Notes under the pieces: model-generated
Database searches by the model: none
Seen by the model: the letters and a program-made list of their open reading frames with translations, nothing else
What the model was told of the DNA's origin: nothing
Shown: positions 1 through 12,855 of the stretch, piece after piece
Layout of the letters: every line of letters begins with the position of its first letter
Numbering within the stretch: position 1 is the first letter of the stretch
Assembly (NCBI RefSeq): GCF_029227915.1
Contig: NC_079883.1
Location: 12,524,001-12,588,000 of the forward strand
Direction of reading: 5' to 3'
Length of the DNA: 64,000 bases
Source of the DNA: Hydractinia symbiolongicarpus
Taxonomy: Eukaryota; Cnidaria; Hydrozoa; Anthoathecata; Hydractiniidae
Position numbers and translations under genes: made by a program

Positions 1-80
1 GCGAGGTTTTCCTTTAGCGTTTAAGTCACCACCGACATTTGGCCGCGCAACTATTCTAAGCTCATTCATTTTGACTTAAG

Positions 81-164
81 GAGGGGGCGAGCGCGGACGC
101 AGGCCCTCACTACCAGAAATTGTACGGTCGAGTTACTGACGTTTGCAGTAACCGCAGAGGTCAG
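81..164 (-). pseudogene. U1 snRNA 3'-half remnant in the 5S spacer (first of 90)
   Basis: Reading the minus strand from 164 down: CTGACCTCTGCGATTACTG (run-up and 5' arm of U1 stem-loop III), CAGTAACTCG (3' arm), an Sm site AATTTCTGG, then TAGTGGGGGC..GCG-TCCG-CGC..GCCCCC, the terminal stem-loop IV with a UNCG-type tetraloop. This is the order and much of the sequence of animal U1, but the 5' splice-site-pairing end and stem-loops I and II are absent. The same 84 bp occurs at about +468 to +551 from nearly every 5S start, 90 times in the window. The break point creates an 11-bp inverted repeat (GAGTTACTGAC with GTCAGTAACTC). It has no U1 promoter and is presumably not expressed. Confidence 0.85.
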
Positions 165-237
165 TAACTCAAAGAAATTAAATAAAAAAATTTGATCACA
201 ACGTCAAAATAAATTGCACGTATTTTCCCCTACTAAT

Positions 238-357
238 GTCTACGGCCATACCACGATGAACACACCCGTTCTCGTCTGATCACGGAAGTTAAGCATCGTC
301 GGGCCGGGATAGTACTTGGATGGGGGACCGCCTGGGAACTCCCGGTGTCGTAGGCTT
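238..357 (+). rRNA. 5S: 5S rRNA, array copy 1 (reference description)
   Basis: RNA of the large ribosomal subunit, made by RNA polymerase III. The 120-nt sequence starts GTCTACGGCC and ends GTCGTAGGCTT, and these ends pair as helix I. The internal control region is recognisable: GTTAAGC..GTCGGGCC (A box and intermediate element) and GTACTTGGATGGGGGACCGCC (C box; most animals have GGGAGACC). TTTT termination signals follow at the 3' end (GGCTTTTCATTTTC). This copy matches the array consensus throughout. Variants in later entries use numbering 1-120 from this G. Boundaries are set by helix I and could be off by 1 nt at the 3' end. Confidence 0.96.
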
Positions 358-862
358 TTCATTTTCATTTGTTGCCTTTTCATTTCAATGGCGCTGTGAT
401 ATATTTCTTGTTATAACAATTAAGGAACGTGGCGGTTTGTGAAAGTGTTTCCTATGACATTTTCCTACGACATTTTCAGGTGATAGTACGAGAAAAAAGA
501 GCTTTCAAATGCATACAAACTCGATCTATTGCCGATCATCCAATAACCCTGACGGAATGGCAAATAAAATAAAATTCCGCCGCTTTCCGAGGACTTATAT
601 CGCAATCACGTTTCGTAACAGCCAAGCGAGGTTTTACCTTAGCGTTTAAGTCACCACCGACATTTGGCCGCGCAACTATTCTAAGCTCATTCATTTTGAC
701 TTAAGGAGGGGGCGAGCGCGGACGCAGGCCCCCACTACCAGAAATTGTACGGTCGAGTTACTGACGTTTACAGTAATCGCAGAGGTCAGTAACTCAAAAA
801 AATTAAATAAAAAAATTTGATCACAACGTCAAAATAAATTGCACGTATTTGCCCCTACTAAT

Positions 863-982
863 GTCTACGGCCATACCACGATGAACACACCCGTTCTCGT
901 CTGATCACGGAAGTTAAGCATCGTCGGGCCCGGATAGTACTTGGATGGGAGACTGCCTGGGAACTCCCGGTGTCGTAGGCTT
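863..982 (+). rRNA. 5S: 5S rRNA, array copy 2
   Basis: Variants G69C, G88A and C92T. G88A restores the common animal GGGAGAC but C92T alters the C box. Confidence 0.93.
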
Positions 983-1487
983 TTCATTTTCATTTGTTGC
1001 CTTTTCATTTCAATGGCGCTGTGATATATTTCTTGTAATAACAATTAAGGAACGTGGCGGTTGTTGAAAGTGTTTCCTTAGACATTTTCCTACGACATTT
1101 TCAGGTGATAGTACAAGAAAAAAGAGCTTTCAAATGCATACAAACTCGATCTATTGCCGATCATCCAATAACCCTTACGGAATGGCAAATAAAATAAAAT
1201 TCCGCCGCCTTCCAAAGACTTATATCGCAATCACGTTTCGTAACAGCCAAGCGAGGTTTTACCTTATCGTTTAAGTCACCACCGACATTTGGCCGCGCAA
1301 CTATTCTAAGCTCATTCATTTTGACTTAAGGAGGGGGCGAGCGCGGACGCAGGCCCCCACTACCAGAAATTGTACGGTCGAGTTACTGACGTTTGCAGTA
1401 ATCGCAGAGGTCAGTAACTCAAAGAAATTAAATAAAAAAATTTGATCACAACGTCAAAATAAATTGCACGTATTTGCCCCTACTAAT

Positions 1488-1607
1488 GTCTACGGCCATA
1501 CCACGATGAACACACCCGTTCTCGTCTGATCACGGAAGTTAAGCATCGTCGGGCCGGGATAGTACTTGGATGGGGGACCGCATGGGAACTCCCGGTGTCG
1601 CAGACTT
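1488..1607 (+). rRNA. 5S: 5S rRNA, array copy 3
   Basis: Variants C95A, T114C and G117A; the last weakens helix I. Confidence 0.92.
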
Positions 1608-2112
1608 TTCATTTTCATTTGTTGCCTTTTCATTTCAATGGCGCTGTGATATATTTCTTGTTATAACAATTAAGGAACGTGGCGGTTGTTGAAAGTGTTT
1701 CCTATGACATTTTCCTACGACTTTTTCAGGTGATAGTACGAGAAAAAAGAGCTTTCAAATGCATACAAACTCGATCTATTGCCGATCATCCAATAACCCT
1801 GACGGAATGGCAAATAAAATAAAATTCCACCGCCTTCCGAGGACTTATATCGCAATCACGTTTCGTAACAGCCAAGCGAGGTTTTACCTTAGCGTTTAAG
1901 TCACCACCGACATTTGGCCGCGCAACTATTCTAAGCTCATTCATTTTGACTTAAGGAGGGGGCGAGCGCGGACGCAGGCCCCCACTACCAGAAATTGTAC
2001 GGTCGAGTTACTGACGTTTGCAGTAATCGCAGAGGTCAGTAACTCAAAGAAATTAAATAAAAAAATTTGATCACAACGTCAAAATAAATTGCACGTATTT
2101 GTCCCTACTAAT

Positions 2113-2232
2113 GTCTACGGCCATACCACGATGAACACACCCGTTCTCGTCTGATCACGGAAGTTAAGCATCGTCGGGCCGGGATAGTACTTGGATGGGG
2201 GACCGCCTGGGAACTCCCGGTGTCGTAGGCTT
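2113..2232 (+). rRNA. 5S: 5S rRNA, array copy 4
   Basis: Consensus sequence. Confidence 0.95.
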
Positions 2233-2737
2233 TTCATTTTCATTTGTTGCCTTTTCATTTCAATGGCGCTGTGATATATTTCTTGTTATAACAATTAAGG
2301 AACGTGGTGGTTGTTGAAAGTGTTTCCTATGATATTTTCCTACGACATTTTCAGGTGATAGTACGAGAAAAAAGAGCTTTCAAATGCATACAAACTCGAT
2401 CTATTGCCGATCATCCAATAACCCTGACGGAATGGCAAATAAAATAAAATTCCGCCGCCTTCCGAGGACTTATATCGCAATCACGTTTCGTAACAGCCAA
2501 GCGAGGTTTTACCTTAGCGTTTAAGTCACCACCGACATTTGGCCGCGCAACTATTCTAAGCTCATTCATTTTGACTTAAGGAGGGGGCGAGCGCGGACGC
2601 AGGCCCCCACTACCAGAAATTGTACGGTCGAGTTACTGACGTTTGCAGTAATCGCAGAGGTCAGTAACTCAAAGAAATTAAATAAAAAAATTTGATCACA
2701 ACGTCAAAATAAATTGCACGTATTTGCCCCTACTAAT

Positions 2738-2857
2738 GTCTACGGCCATACCACGATGAACACACCCGTTCTCGTCTGATCACGGAAGTTAAGCATCGTC
2801 GGGCCGGGATAGTACTTGGATGGGGGACCGCCTGGGAACTCCCGGTGTCGTAGGCTT
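2738..2857 (+). rRNA. 5S: 5S rRNA, array copy 5
   Basis: Consensus sequence. Confidence 0.95.
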
Positions 2858-3362
2858 TTCATTTTCATTTGTTGCCTTTTCATTTCAATGGCGCTGTGAT
2901 ATATTTCTTGTTATAACAATTAAGGAACGTGGCGGTTGTTGCAAGTGTTTCCTATGACATTTTCCTACGACATTTTCAGGTGATAGTACGAGAAAAAAGA
3001 GCTTTCAAATGCATACAAACTCGATCTATTGCCGATCATCCAATAACCCTGACGGAATGGCAAATAAAATAAAATTCCGCCGCCTTCCGAGGACTTATAT
3101 CGCAATCACGTTTCGTAACAGCCAAGCGAGGTTTTACCTTAGCGTTTAAGTCACCACCGACATTTGGCGGCGCAACTATTCTAAGCTCATTCATTTTGAC
3201 TTAAGGAGGGGGCGAGCGCGGACGCAGGCCCCCACTACCAGAAATTGTACGGTCGAGTTACTGACGTTTGCAGTAATCGCAGAGGTCAGTAACTCAAAGA
3301 AATTAAATAAAAAAATTTGATCACAACGTCAAAATAAATTGCACGTATTTGCCCCTACTAAT

Positions 3363-3482
3363 GTCTACGGCCATACCACGATGAACACACCCGTTCTCGT
3401 CTGATCACGGAAGTTAAGCATCGTCGGGCCGGGATAGTACTTGGATGAGGGACCGCCTGGGAACTCCCGGTGTCGTAGGCTT
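3363..3482 (+). rRNA. 5S: 5S rRNA, array copy 6
   Basis: Variant G86A in the C box. Confidence 0.94.
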
Positions 3483-3987
3483 TTCATTTTCATTTGTTGC
3501 CTTTTCATTTCAATGGCGCTGTGATATATTTCTTGTTATAACAATTAAGGAACGTGGCGGTTGTTGAAAGTGTTTCCTATGACATTTTCCTACGACATTT
3601 TCAGGTGATAGTACGAGAAAAAAGAGCTTTCAAATGCATACAAACTCGATGTATTGCCGATCATCCAATAACCCTGACGGAATGGCAAATAAAATAAAAT
3701 TCCGCCGCCTTCCGAGGACTTATATCGCAATCACGTTTCGTAACAGCCAAGCAAGGTTTTACCTTAGCGTTTAAGTCACCACCGACATTTGGCCGCGCAA
3801 CTCTTCTAAGCTCGTTCATTTTGACTTAAGGAGGGGGCGAGCGCGGACGCAGGCCCCCACTACCAGAAATTGTACGGTCGAGTTACTGACGTTTGCAGTA
3901 ATCGCAGAGGTCAGTAACTCAAAGAAATTAAATAAAAAAATTTGATCACAACGTCAAAATAAATTGCACGTATTTGCCCCTACTAAT

Positions 3988-4107
3988 GTCTACGGCTATA
4001 CCACGATGAACACACCCGTTCTCGTCTGATCACGGAAGTTAAGCATCGTCGGACCGGGATAGTACTTGGATGGGGGACCGCCTGGGAACTCCCGGTGTCG
4101 TAGGCTT
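3988..4107 (+). rRNA. 5S: 5S rRNA, array copy 7
   Basis: Variants C10T and G66A; founder of a variant type repeated at copies 9 and 12. Confidence 0.93.
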
Positions 4108-4612
4108 TTCATTTTCATATGTTGCCTTTTCATTTCAATGGCGCTGTGATTTATTTCTTGTCATAACAATTAAGGAACGTGGCGGTTGTTGAAAGTGTTT
4201 CCTATGACATTTTCCTACGACATTTTCAGGTGATAGTACGAGAAAAAAGAGCTTTCAAATGCATACAAACTCGATCAATTGCCGATCATCCAATAACCCT
4301 GACGGAATGGCAAATAAAATAAAATTCCGCCGCCTTCCGAGGACTTATATCGCAATCACGTTTCGTAACAGCCAAGCGAGGTTTTACCTTAGCGTTTAAG
4401 TCACCACCGACATTTGGCCGCGCAACTATTCTAAGCTCATTCATTTTGACTTAAGGAGGGGGCGAGCGCGGACGCAGGCCCCCACTACCAGAAATTGTAC
4501 GGTCGAGTTACTGACGTTTGCAGTAATCGCAGAGGTCAGTAACTCAAAGAAATTAAATAAAAAAATTTGATCACAACGTCAAAATAAATTGCACGTATTT
4601 GCCCCTACTAAT

Positions 4613-4732
4613 GTCTACGGCCATACCACGATGAACACACCTGTTCTCGTCTGATCACGGAAGTTAAGCATCGTCGGGCCGGGATAGTACTTGGATGGGG
4701 GACCGCCTGGGAACTCCCGGTGTCGTAGGCTT
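4613..4732 (+). rRNA. 5S: 5S rRNA, array copy 8
   Basis: Variant C30T, shared with copies 10 and 13. Confidence 0.94.
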
Positions 4733-5237
4733 TTCATTTTCATTTGTTGCCTTTTCATTTCAATGGCGCTGTGATATATTTCTTGTTATAACAATTAAGG
4801 AACGTGGCGGTTGTTGAAAGTGTTTCCTATGACATTTTCCTACGACATTTTCAGGTGATAGTACGAGAAAAAAGAGCTTTCAAATGCATACAAACTCGAT
4901 CTATTGCCGATCATCCAATAACCCTGACGGAATGGCAAATAAAATAAAATTCCGCCGCCTTCCGAGGACTTATATCGCAATCACGTTTCGTAACAGCCAA
5001 GCGAGGTTTTACCTTAGCGTTTAAGTCACCACCGACATTTGGCCGCGCAACTATTCTAAGCTCATTCATTTTGACTTAAGGAGGGGGCGAGCGCGGACGC
5101 AGGTCCCCACTACCAGAAATTGTACGGTCGAGTTACTGACGTTTGCAGTAATCGCAGAGGTCAGTAACTCAAAGAAATTAAATAAAAAAATTTGATCACA
5201 ACGTCAAAATAAATTGCACGTATTTGCCCCTACTAAT

Positions 5238-5357
5238 GTCTACGGCTATACCACGATGAACACACCCGTTCTCGTCTGATCACGGAAGTTAAGCATCGTC
5301 GGACCGGGATAGTACTTGGATGGGGGACCGCCTGGGAACTCCCGTTGTCGTAGGCTT
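5238..5357 (+). rRNA. 5S: 5S rRNA, array copy 9
   Basis: Variants C10T, G66A and G108T; first member of a duplicated trimer (copies 9-11 and 12-14). Confidence 0.93.
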
Positions 5358-5862
5358 TTCATTTTCATATGTTGCCTTTTCATTTCAATGGCGCTGTGAT
5401 TTATTTCTTGTCATAACAATTAAGGAACGTGGCGGTTGTTGAAAGTGTTTCCTATGACATTTTCCTACGACATTTTCAGGTGATAGTACGAGAAAAAAGA
5501 GCTTTCAAATGCATACAAACTCGATCAATTGCCGATCATCCAATAACCCTGACGGAATGGCAAATAAAATAAAATTCCGCCGCCTTCCGAGGACTTATAT
5601 CGCAATCACGTTTCGTAACAGCCAAGCGAGGTTTTACCTTAGCGTTTAAGTCACCACCGACATTTGGCCGCGCAACTATTCTAAGCTCATTCATTTTGAC
5701 TTAAGGAGGGGGCGAGCGCGGACGCAGGCCCCCACTACCAGAAATTGTACGGTCGAGTTACTGACGTTTGCAGTAATCGCAGAGGTCAGTAACTCAAAGA
5801 AATTAAATAAAAAAATTTGATCACAACGTCAAAATAAATTGCACGTATTTGCCCCTACTAAT

Positions 5863-5982
5863 GTCTACGGCCATACCACGATGAACACACCTGTTCTCGT
5901 CTGATCACGGAAGTTAAGCATCGTCGGGCCGGGATAGTACTTGGATGGGGGACCGCCTGGGAACTCCCGGTGTCGTAGGCTT
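5863..5982 (+). rRNA. 5S: 5S rRNA, array copy 10
   Basis: Variant C30T; second member of the trimer. Confidence 0.94.
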
Positions 5983-6487
5983 TTCATTTTCATTTGTTGC
6001 CTTTTCATTTCAATGGCGCTGTGATATATTTCTTGTTATAACAATTAAGGAACGTGGCGGTTGTTGAAAGTGTTTCCTATGACATTTTCCTACGACATTT
6101 TCAGGTGATAGTACGAGAAAAAAGAGCTTTCAAATGCATACAAACTCGATCTATTGCCGATCATCCAATAACCCTGACGGAATGGCAAATAAAATAAAAT
6201 TCCGCCGCCTTCCGAGGACTTATATCGCAATCACGTTTCGTAACAGCCAAGCGAGGTTTTACCTTAGCGTTTAAGTCACCACCGACATTTGGCCGCGCAA
6301 CTATTCTAAGCTCATTCATTTTGACTTAAGGAGGGGGCGAGCGCGGACGCAGGTCCCCACTACCAGAAATTGTACGGTCGAGTTACTGACGTTTGCAGTA
6401 ATCGCAGAGGTCAGTAACTCAAAGAAATTAAATAAAAAAATTTGATCACAACGTCAAAATAAATTGCACGTATTTGCCCTTACTAAT

Positions 6488-6607
6488 GTCTACGGCCATA
6501 CCACGATGAACACACCCGTTCTCGTCTGATCACGGAAGTTAAGCATCGTCGGGCCGGAATAGTACTTGGATGGGGGACCGCCTGGGAACTCCCGGTGTCG
6601 TAGGCTT
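6488..6607 (+). rRNA. 5S: 5S rRNA, array copy 11
   Basis: Variant G71A; third member of the trimer. Confidence 0.94.
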
Positions 6608-7112
6608 TTCATTTTCATTTGTTGCCTTTTCATTTCAATGGCGCTGTGATATATTTCTTGTTATAACAATTAAGGAACGTGGCGGTTGTTGAAAGTGTTT
6701 CCTATGACATTTTCCTACGACATTTTCAGGTGATAGTACGAGAAAAAAGAGCTTTCAAATGCATACAAACTCGATCTATTGCCGATCATCCAATAACCCT
6801 GACGGAATGGCAAATAAAATAAAATTCCGCCGCCTTCCGAGGACTTATATCGCAATCACGTTTCGTAACAGCCAAGCGAGGTTTTACCTTAGCGTTTAAG
6901 TCACCACCGACATTTGGCCGCGCAACTATTCTAAGCTCATTCATTTTGACTTAAGGAGGGGGCGAGCGCGGACGCAGGTCCCCACTACCAGAAATTGTAC
7001 GGTCGAGTTACTGACGTTTGCAGTAATCGCAGAGGTCAGTAACTCAAAGAAATTAAATAAAAAAATTTGATCACAACGTCAAAATAAATTGCACGTATTT
7101 GCCCCTACTAAT

Positions 7113-7232
7113 GTCTACGGCTATACCACGATGAACACACCCGTTCTCGTCTGATCACGGAAGTTAAGCATCGTCGGACCGGGATAGTACTTGGATGGGG
7201 GACCGCCTGGGAACTCCCGTTGTCGTAGGCTT
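7113..7232 (+). rRNA. 5S: 5S rRNA, array copy 12
   Basis: Variants C10T, G66A and G108T, as copy 9. Confidence 0.93.
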
Positions 7233-7737
7233 TTCATTTTCATATGTTGCCTTTTCATTTCAATGGCGCTGTGATTTATTTCTTGTCATAACAATTAAGG
7301 AACGTGGCGGTTGTTGAAAGTGTTTCCTATGACATTTTCCTACGACATTTTCAGGTGATAGTACGAGAAAAAAGAGCTTTCAAATGCATACAAACTCGAT
7401 CAATTGCCGATCATCCAATAACCCTGACGGAATGGCAAATAAAATAAAATTCCGCCGCCTTCCGAGGACTTATATCGCAATCACGTTTCGTAACAGCCAA
7501 GCGAGGTTTTACCTTAGCGTTTAAGTCACCACCGACATTTGGCCGCGCAACTATTCTAAGCTCATTCATTTTGACTTAAGGAGGGGGCGAGCGCGGACGC
7601 AGGCCCCCACTACCAGAAATTGTACGGTCGAGTTACTGACGTTTGCAGTAATCGCAGAGGTCAGTAACTCAAAGAAATTAAATAAAAAAATTTGATCACA
7701 ACGTCAAAATAAATTGCACGTATTTGCCCCTACTAAT

Positions 7738-7857
7738 GTCTACGGCCATACCACGATGAACACACCTGTTCTCGTCTGATCACGGAAGTTAAGCATCGTC
7801 GGGCCGGGATAGTACTTGGATGGGGGACCGCCTGGGAACTCCCGGTGTCGTAGGCTT
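7738..7857 (+). rRNA. 5S: 5S rRNA, array copy 13
   Basis: Variant C30T, as copy 10. Confidence 0.94.
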
Positions 7858-8362
7858 TTCATTTTCATTTGTTGCCTTTTCATTTCAATGGCGCTGTGAT
7901 ATATTTCTTGTTATAACAATTAAGGAACGTGGCGGTTGTTGAAAGTGTTTCCTATGACATTTTCCTACGACATTTTCAGGTGATAGTACGAGAAAAAAGA
8001 GCTTTCAAATGCATACAAACTCGATCTATTGCCGATCATCCAATAACCCTGACGGAATGGCAAATAAAATAAAATTCCGCCGCCTTCCGAGGACTTATAT
8101 CGCAATCACGTTTCGTAACAGCCAAGCGAGGTTTTACCTTAGCGTTTAAGTCACCACCGACATTTGGCCGCGCAACTATTCTAAGCTCATTCATTTTGAC
8201 TTAAGGAGGGGGCGAGCGCGGACGCAGGTCCCCACTACCAGAAATTGTACGGTCGAGTTACTGACGTTTGCAGTAATCGCAGAGGTCAGTAACTCAAAGA
8301 AATTAAATAAAAAAATTTGATCACAACGTCAAAATAAATTGCACGTATTTGCCCTTACTAAT

Positions 8363-8482
8363 GTCTACGGCCATACCACGATGAACACACCCGTTCTCGT
8401 CTGATCACGGAAGTTAAGCATCGTCGGGCCGGAATAGTACTTGGATGGGGGACCGCCTGGGAACTCCCGGTGTCGTAGGCTT
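8363..8482 (+). rRNA. 5S: 5S rRNA, array copy 14
   Basis: Variant G71A, as copy 11. Confidence 0.94.
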
Positions 8483-8987
8483 TTCATTTTCATTTGTTGC
8501 CTTTTCATTTCAATGGCGCTGTGATATATTTCTTGTTATAACAATTAAGGAACGTGGCGGTTGTTGAAAGTGTTTCCTATGACATTTTCCTACGACATTT
8601 TCAGGTGATAGTACGAGAAAAAAGAGCTTTCAAATGCATACAAACTCGATCTATTGCCGATCATCCAATAACCCTGACGGAATGGCAAATAAAATAAAAT
8701 TCCGCCGCCTTCCGAGGACTTATATCGCAATCACGTTTCGTAACAGCCAAGCGAGGTTTTACCTTAGCGTTTAAGTCACCACCGACATTTGGCCGCGCAA
8801 CTATTCTAAGCTCATTCATTTTGACTTAAGGAGGGGGCGAGCGCGGACGCAGGCCCCCACTACCAGAAATTGTACGGTCGAGTTACTGACGTTTGCAGTA
8901 ATCGCAGAGGTCAGTAACTCAAAGAAATTAAATAAAAAAATTTGATCACAACGTCAAAATAAATTGCACGTATTTGCCCCTACTAAT

Positions 8988-9107
8988 GTCTACGGCCATA
9001 CCACGATGAACACACCCGTTCTCGTCTGATCACGGAAGTTAAGCATCGTCGGGCCGGGATAGTACTTGGATGGGGGACCGCCTGGGAACTCCCGGTGTCG
9101 TAGGCTT
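8988..9107 (+). rRNA. 5S: 5S rRNA, array copy 15
   Basis: Consensus sequence. Confidence 0.95.
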
Positions 9108-9612
9108 TTCATTTTCATTTGTTGCCTTTTCATTTCAATGGCGCTGTGATATATTTCTTGTTATAACAATTAAGGAACGTGGCGGTTGTTGAAAGTGTTT
9201 CCTATGACATTTTCCTACGACATTTTCAGGTGATAGTACGAGAAAAAAGAGCTTTCAAATGCATACAAACTCGATCTATTGCCGATCATCCAATAACCCT
9301 GACGGAATGGCAAATAAAATAAAATTCCGCCGCCTTCCGAGGACTTATATCGCAATCACGTTTCGTAACAGCCAAGCGAGGTTTTACCTTAGCGTTTAAG
9401 TCACCACCGACATTTGGCCGCGCAACTATTCTAAGCTCATTCATTTTGACTTAAGGAGGGGGCGAGCGCGGACGCAGGCCCCCACTACCAGAAATTGTAC
9501 GGTCGAGTTACTGACGTTTGCAGTAATCGCAGAGGTCAGTAACTCAAAGAAATTAAATAAAAAAATTTGATCACAACGTCAAAATAAATTGCACGTATTT
9601 GCCCCTACTAAT

Positions 9613-9732
9613 GTCTACGGCCATACCACGATGAACACACCCGTTCTCGTCTGATCACGGAAGTTAAGCATCGTCGGGCCGGGATAGTACTTGGAAGGGG
9701 GACCGCCTGGGAACTCCCGGTGTCGCAGGCTT
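9613..9732 (+). rRNA. 5S: 5S rRNA, array copy 16
   Basis: Variants T84A (C box) and T114C. Confidence 0.93.
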
Positions 9733-10237
9733 TTCATTTTCATTTGTTGCCTTTTCATTTCAATGGCGCTGTGATATATTTCTTGTTATAACAATTAAGG
9801 AACGTGGCGGTTGTTGAAAGTGTTTCCTATGACATTTTCCTACGACATTTTCAGGTGATAGTACGAGAAAAAAGAGCTTTCAAATGCATACAAACTCGAT
9901 CTATTGCCGATCATCCAATAACCCTGACGGAATGGCAAATAAAATAAAATTCCGCCGCCTTCCGAGGACTTATATCGCAATCACGTTTCGTAACAGCCAA
10001 GCGAGGTTTTACCTTAGCGTTTAAGTCACCACCGACATTTGGCCGCGCAACTATTCTAAGCTCATTCATTTTGACTTAAGGAGGGGGCGAGCGAGGACGC
10101 AGGCCCCCACTACCAGAAATTGTACGGTCGAGTTACTGACGTTTGCAGTAATCGCAGAGGTCAGTAACTCAAAGAAATTAAATAAAAAAATTTGATCACA
10201 ACGTCAAAATAAATTGCACGTATTTGCCCCTACTAAT

Positions 10238-10357
10238 GTCTACGGCCATACCACGATGAACACACCCGTTCTCGTCTGATCACGGAAGTTAAGCATCGTC
10301 GGGCCGGGATAGTACTTGGATGGGGGACCGCCTGGGAACTCCCGGTGTCGTAGGCTT
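10238..10357 (+). rRNA. 5S: 5S rRNA, array copy 17
   Basis: Consensus sequence. Confidence 0.95.
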
Positions 10358-10861
10358 TTCATTTTCATTTGTTGCCTTTTCATTTCAATGGCGCTGTGAT
10401 ATATTTCTTGTTATAACAATTAAGGAACGTGGCGGTTGTTGAAAGTGTTTCCTATGACATTTTCCTACGACATTTTCAGGTGATAGTACGAGAAAAAAGA
10501 GCTTTCAAATGCATACAAACTCGATCTATTGCCGATCATCCAATAACCCTGACGGAATGGCAAATAAAATAAAATTCCGCCGCCTTCCGAGGACTTATAT
10601 TGCAATCACGTTTCGTAACAGCCAAGCGAGGTTTTACCTTAGCGTTTAAGTCACCACCGACATTTGGCCGCGCAACTATTCTAAGCTCATTCATTTTGAC
10701 TTAAGGAGGGGGCGAGCGCGGACGCAGGCCCCCACTACCAGAAATTGTACGGTCGAGTTACTGACGTTTGCAGTAATCGTAGAGGTCAGTAACTCAAAGA
10801 AATTAAATAAAAAATTTGATCACAACGTCAAAATAAATTGCACGTATTTGCCCCTACTAAT

Positions 10862-10981
10862 GTCTACGGCCATACCACGATGAACACACCCGTTCTCGTC
10901 TGATCACGGAAGTTAAGCATCGTCGGGCCGGGATAGTACTTGGATGGGGGACCGCCTGGGAACTCCCGGTGTCGTAGGCTT
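10862..10981 (+). rRNA. 5S: 5S rRNA, array copy 18
   Basis: Consensus gene; the spacer before it has lost one A in the A-run near 10812. Confidence 0.95.
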
Positions 10982-11486
10982 TTCATTTTCATTTGTTGCC
11001 TTTTCATTTCAATGGTGCTGTGATATATTTCTTGTTATAACAATTAAGGAACGTGGCGGTTGTTGAAAGTGTTTCCTATGACATTTTCCTACGACATTTT
11101 CAGGTGATAGTACGAGAAAAAAGAGCTTTCAAATGCATACAAACTCGATCTATTGCCGATCATCCAATAACCCCGACGGAATGGCAAATAAAATAAAATT
11201 CCGCCGCCTTCCGAGGACTTATATCGCAATCACGTTTCGTAACAGCCAAGCGAGGTTTTACCTTAGCGTTTAAGTCACCACCGACATTTGGCCGCGCACC
11301 TATTCTAAGCTCATTCATTTTGACTTAAGGAGGGGGCGAGCGCGGACGCAGGCCCCCACTACCGGAAATTGTACGGTCGAGTTACTGACGTTTGCAGTAA
11401 TCGCAGAGGTCAGTAACTCAAAGAAATTAAATAAAAAAATTTGATCACAACGTCAAAATAAATTGCACGTATTTGCCCCTACTAAT

Positions 11487-11606
11487 GTCTACGGCCATAC
11501 CACGATGAACACACCCGTTCTCGTCTGATCACGGAAGTTAAGCATCGTCGGGCCGGGATAGTACTTGGATGGGGGACCGCCTGGGAACTCCCGGTGTCGT
11601 AGGCAT
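11487..11606 (+). rRNA. 5S: 5S rRNA, array copy 19
   Basis: Variant T119A, which also shortens the first terminator T-run (GGCATTTC). Confidence 0.93.
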
Positions 11607-12110
11607 TTCATTTTCATTTGTTGCCTTTTCATTTCAATGGCGCTGTGAATATTTCTTGTTATAACAATTAAGGAACGTGGCGGTTGTTGAAAGTGTTTCC
11701 TATGACATTTTCCTACGACATTTTCAGGTGATAGTACGAGAAAAAAGAGCTTTCAAATGCATACAAACTCGATCTATTGCCGATCATCCAATAACCCTGA
11801 CGGAATGGCAAATAAAATAAAATTCCGCCGCCTTCCGAGGACTTATATCGCAATCACGTTTCGTAACAGCCAAGCGAGGTTTTACCTTAGCGTTTAAGTC
11901 ACCACCGACATTTGGCCGCGCAACTATTCTAAGCTCATTCATTTTGACTTAAGGAGGGGGCGAGCGCGGACGCAGGCCCCCACTACCAGAAATTGTACGG
12001 TCGAGTTACTGACGTTTGCAGTAATCGCAGAGGTCAGTAACTCAAAGAAATTAAATAAAAAAATTTGATCACAACGTCAAAATAAATTGCACGTATTTGC
12101 CCCTACTAAT

Positions 12111-12230
12111 GTCTACGGCCATACCACGATGAACACACCCGTTCTCGTCTGATCACGGAAGTTAAGCATCGTCGGGCCGGGATAGTACTTGGATGGGGAA
12201 CCGCCTGGGAACTCCCGGTGTCGCAGGCTT
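12111..12230 (+). rRNA. 5S: 5S rRNA, array copy 20
   Basis: Variants G89A and T114C. Confidence 0.93.
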
Positions 12231-12735
12231 TTCATTTTCATTTGTTGCCTTTTCATTTCAATGGCGCTGTGATATATTTCTTGTTATAACAATTAAGGAA
12301 CGTGGCGGTTGTTGAAAGTGTTTCCTATGACATTTTCCTACGACATTTTCAGGTGATAGTACGAGAAAAAAGAGCTTTCAAATGCATACAAACTCGATCT
12401 ATTGCCGATCATCCAATAACCCTGACGGAATGGCAAATAAAATAAAATTCCGCCGCCTTCCGAGGACTTATATCGCAATCACGTTTCGTAACAGCCAAGC
12501 GAGGTTTTACCTTAGCGTTTAAGTAACCACCGACATTTGGCCGCGCAACTATTCTAAGCTCATTCATTTTGACTTAAGGAGGGGCCGAGCGCGGACGCAG
12601 GCCCCCACTACCAGAAATTGTACGGTCGAGTTACTGACGTTTGCAGTAATCGCAGAGGTCAGTAACTCAAAGAAATTAAATAAAAAAATTTGATCACAAC
12701 GTCAAAATAAATTGCACGTATTTGCCACTACTAAT

Positions 12736-12855
12736 GTCTACGGCCATACCACGATGAACACACCCGTTCTCGTCTAATCACGGAAGTTAAGCATCGTCGG
12801 GCCGGGATAGTACTTGGATGGGGGACCGCCTGGGAACTCCCGGTGTCGTAGGCTT
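12736..12855 (+). rRNA. 5S: 5S rRNA, array copy 21
   Basis: Variant G41A. Confidence 0.94.

Larger units (their letters stand above)
5238..8987 (+). repeat. Higher-order duplication of three 5S units
   Basis: Units starting at 5238, 5863 and 6488 carry variant sets (C10T+G66A+G108T; C30T; G71A) that recur in the same order at 7113, 7738 and 8363, a shift of 1875 bp. The spacer variant GCCCTTACTA before the third unit recurs too. Confidence 0.9.

Noticed and set aside
81-164. Spliced-leader RNA gene in the 5S spacer
   Set aside because: A hairpin, Sm-like site and terminal stem-loop suggested an SL RNA, which is linked to 5S in some animals. The sequence instead aligns with the 3' half of U1, and the complete U1 at 36322-36488 confirms it.
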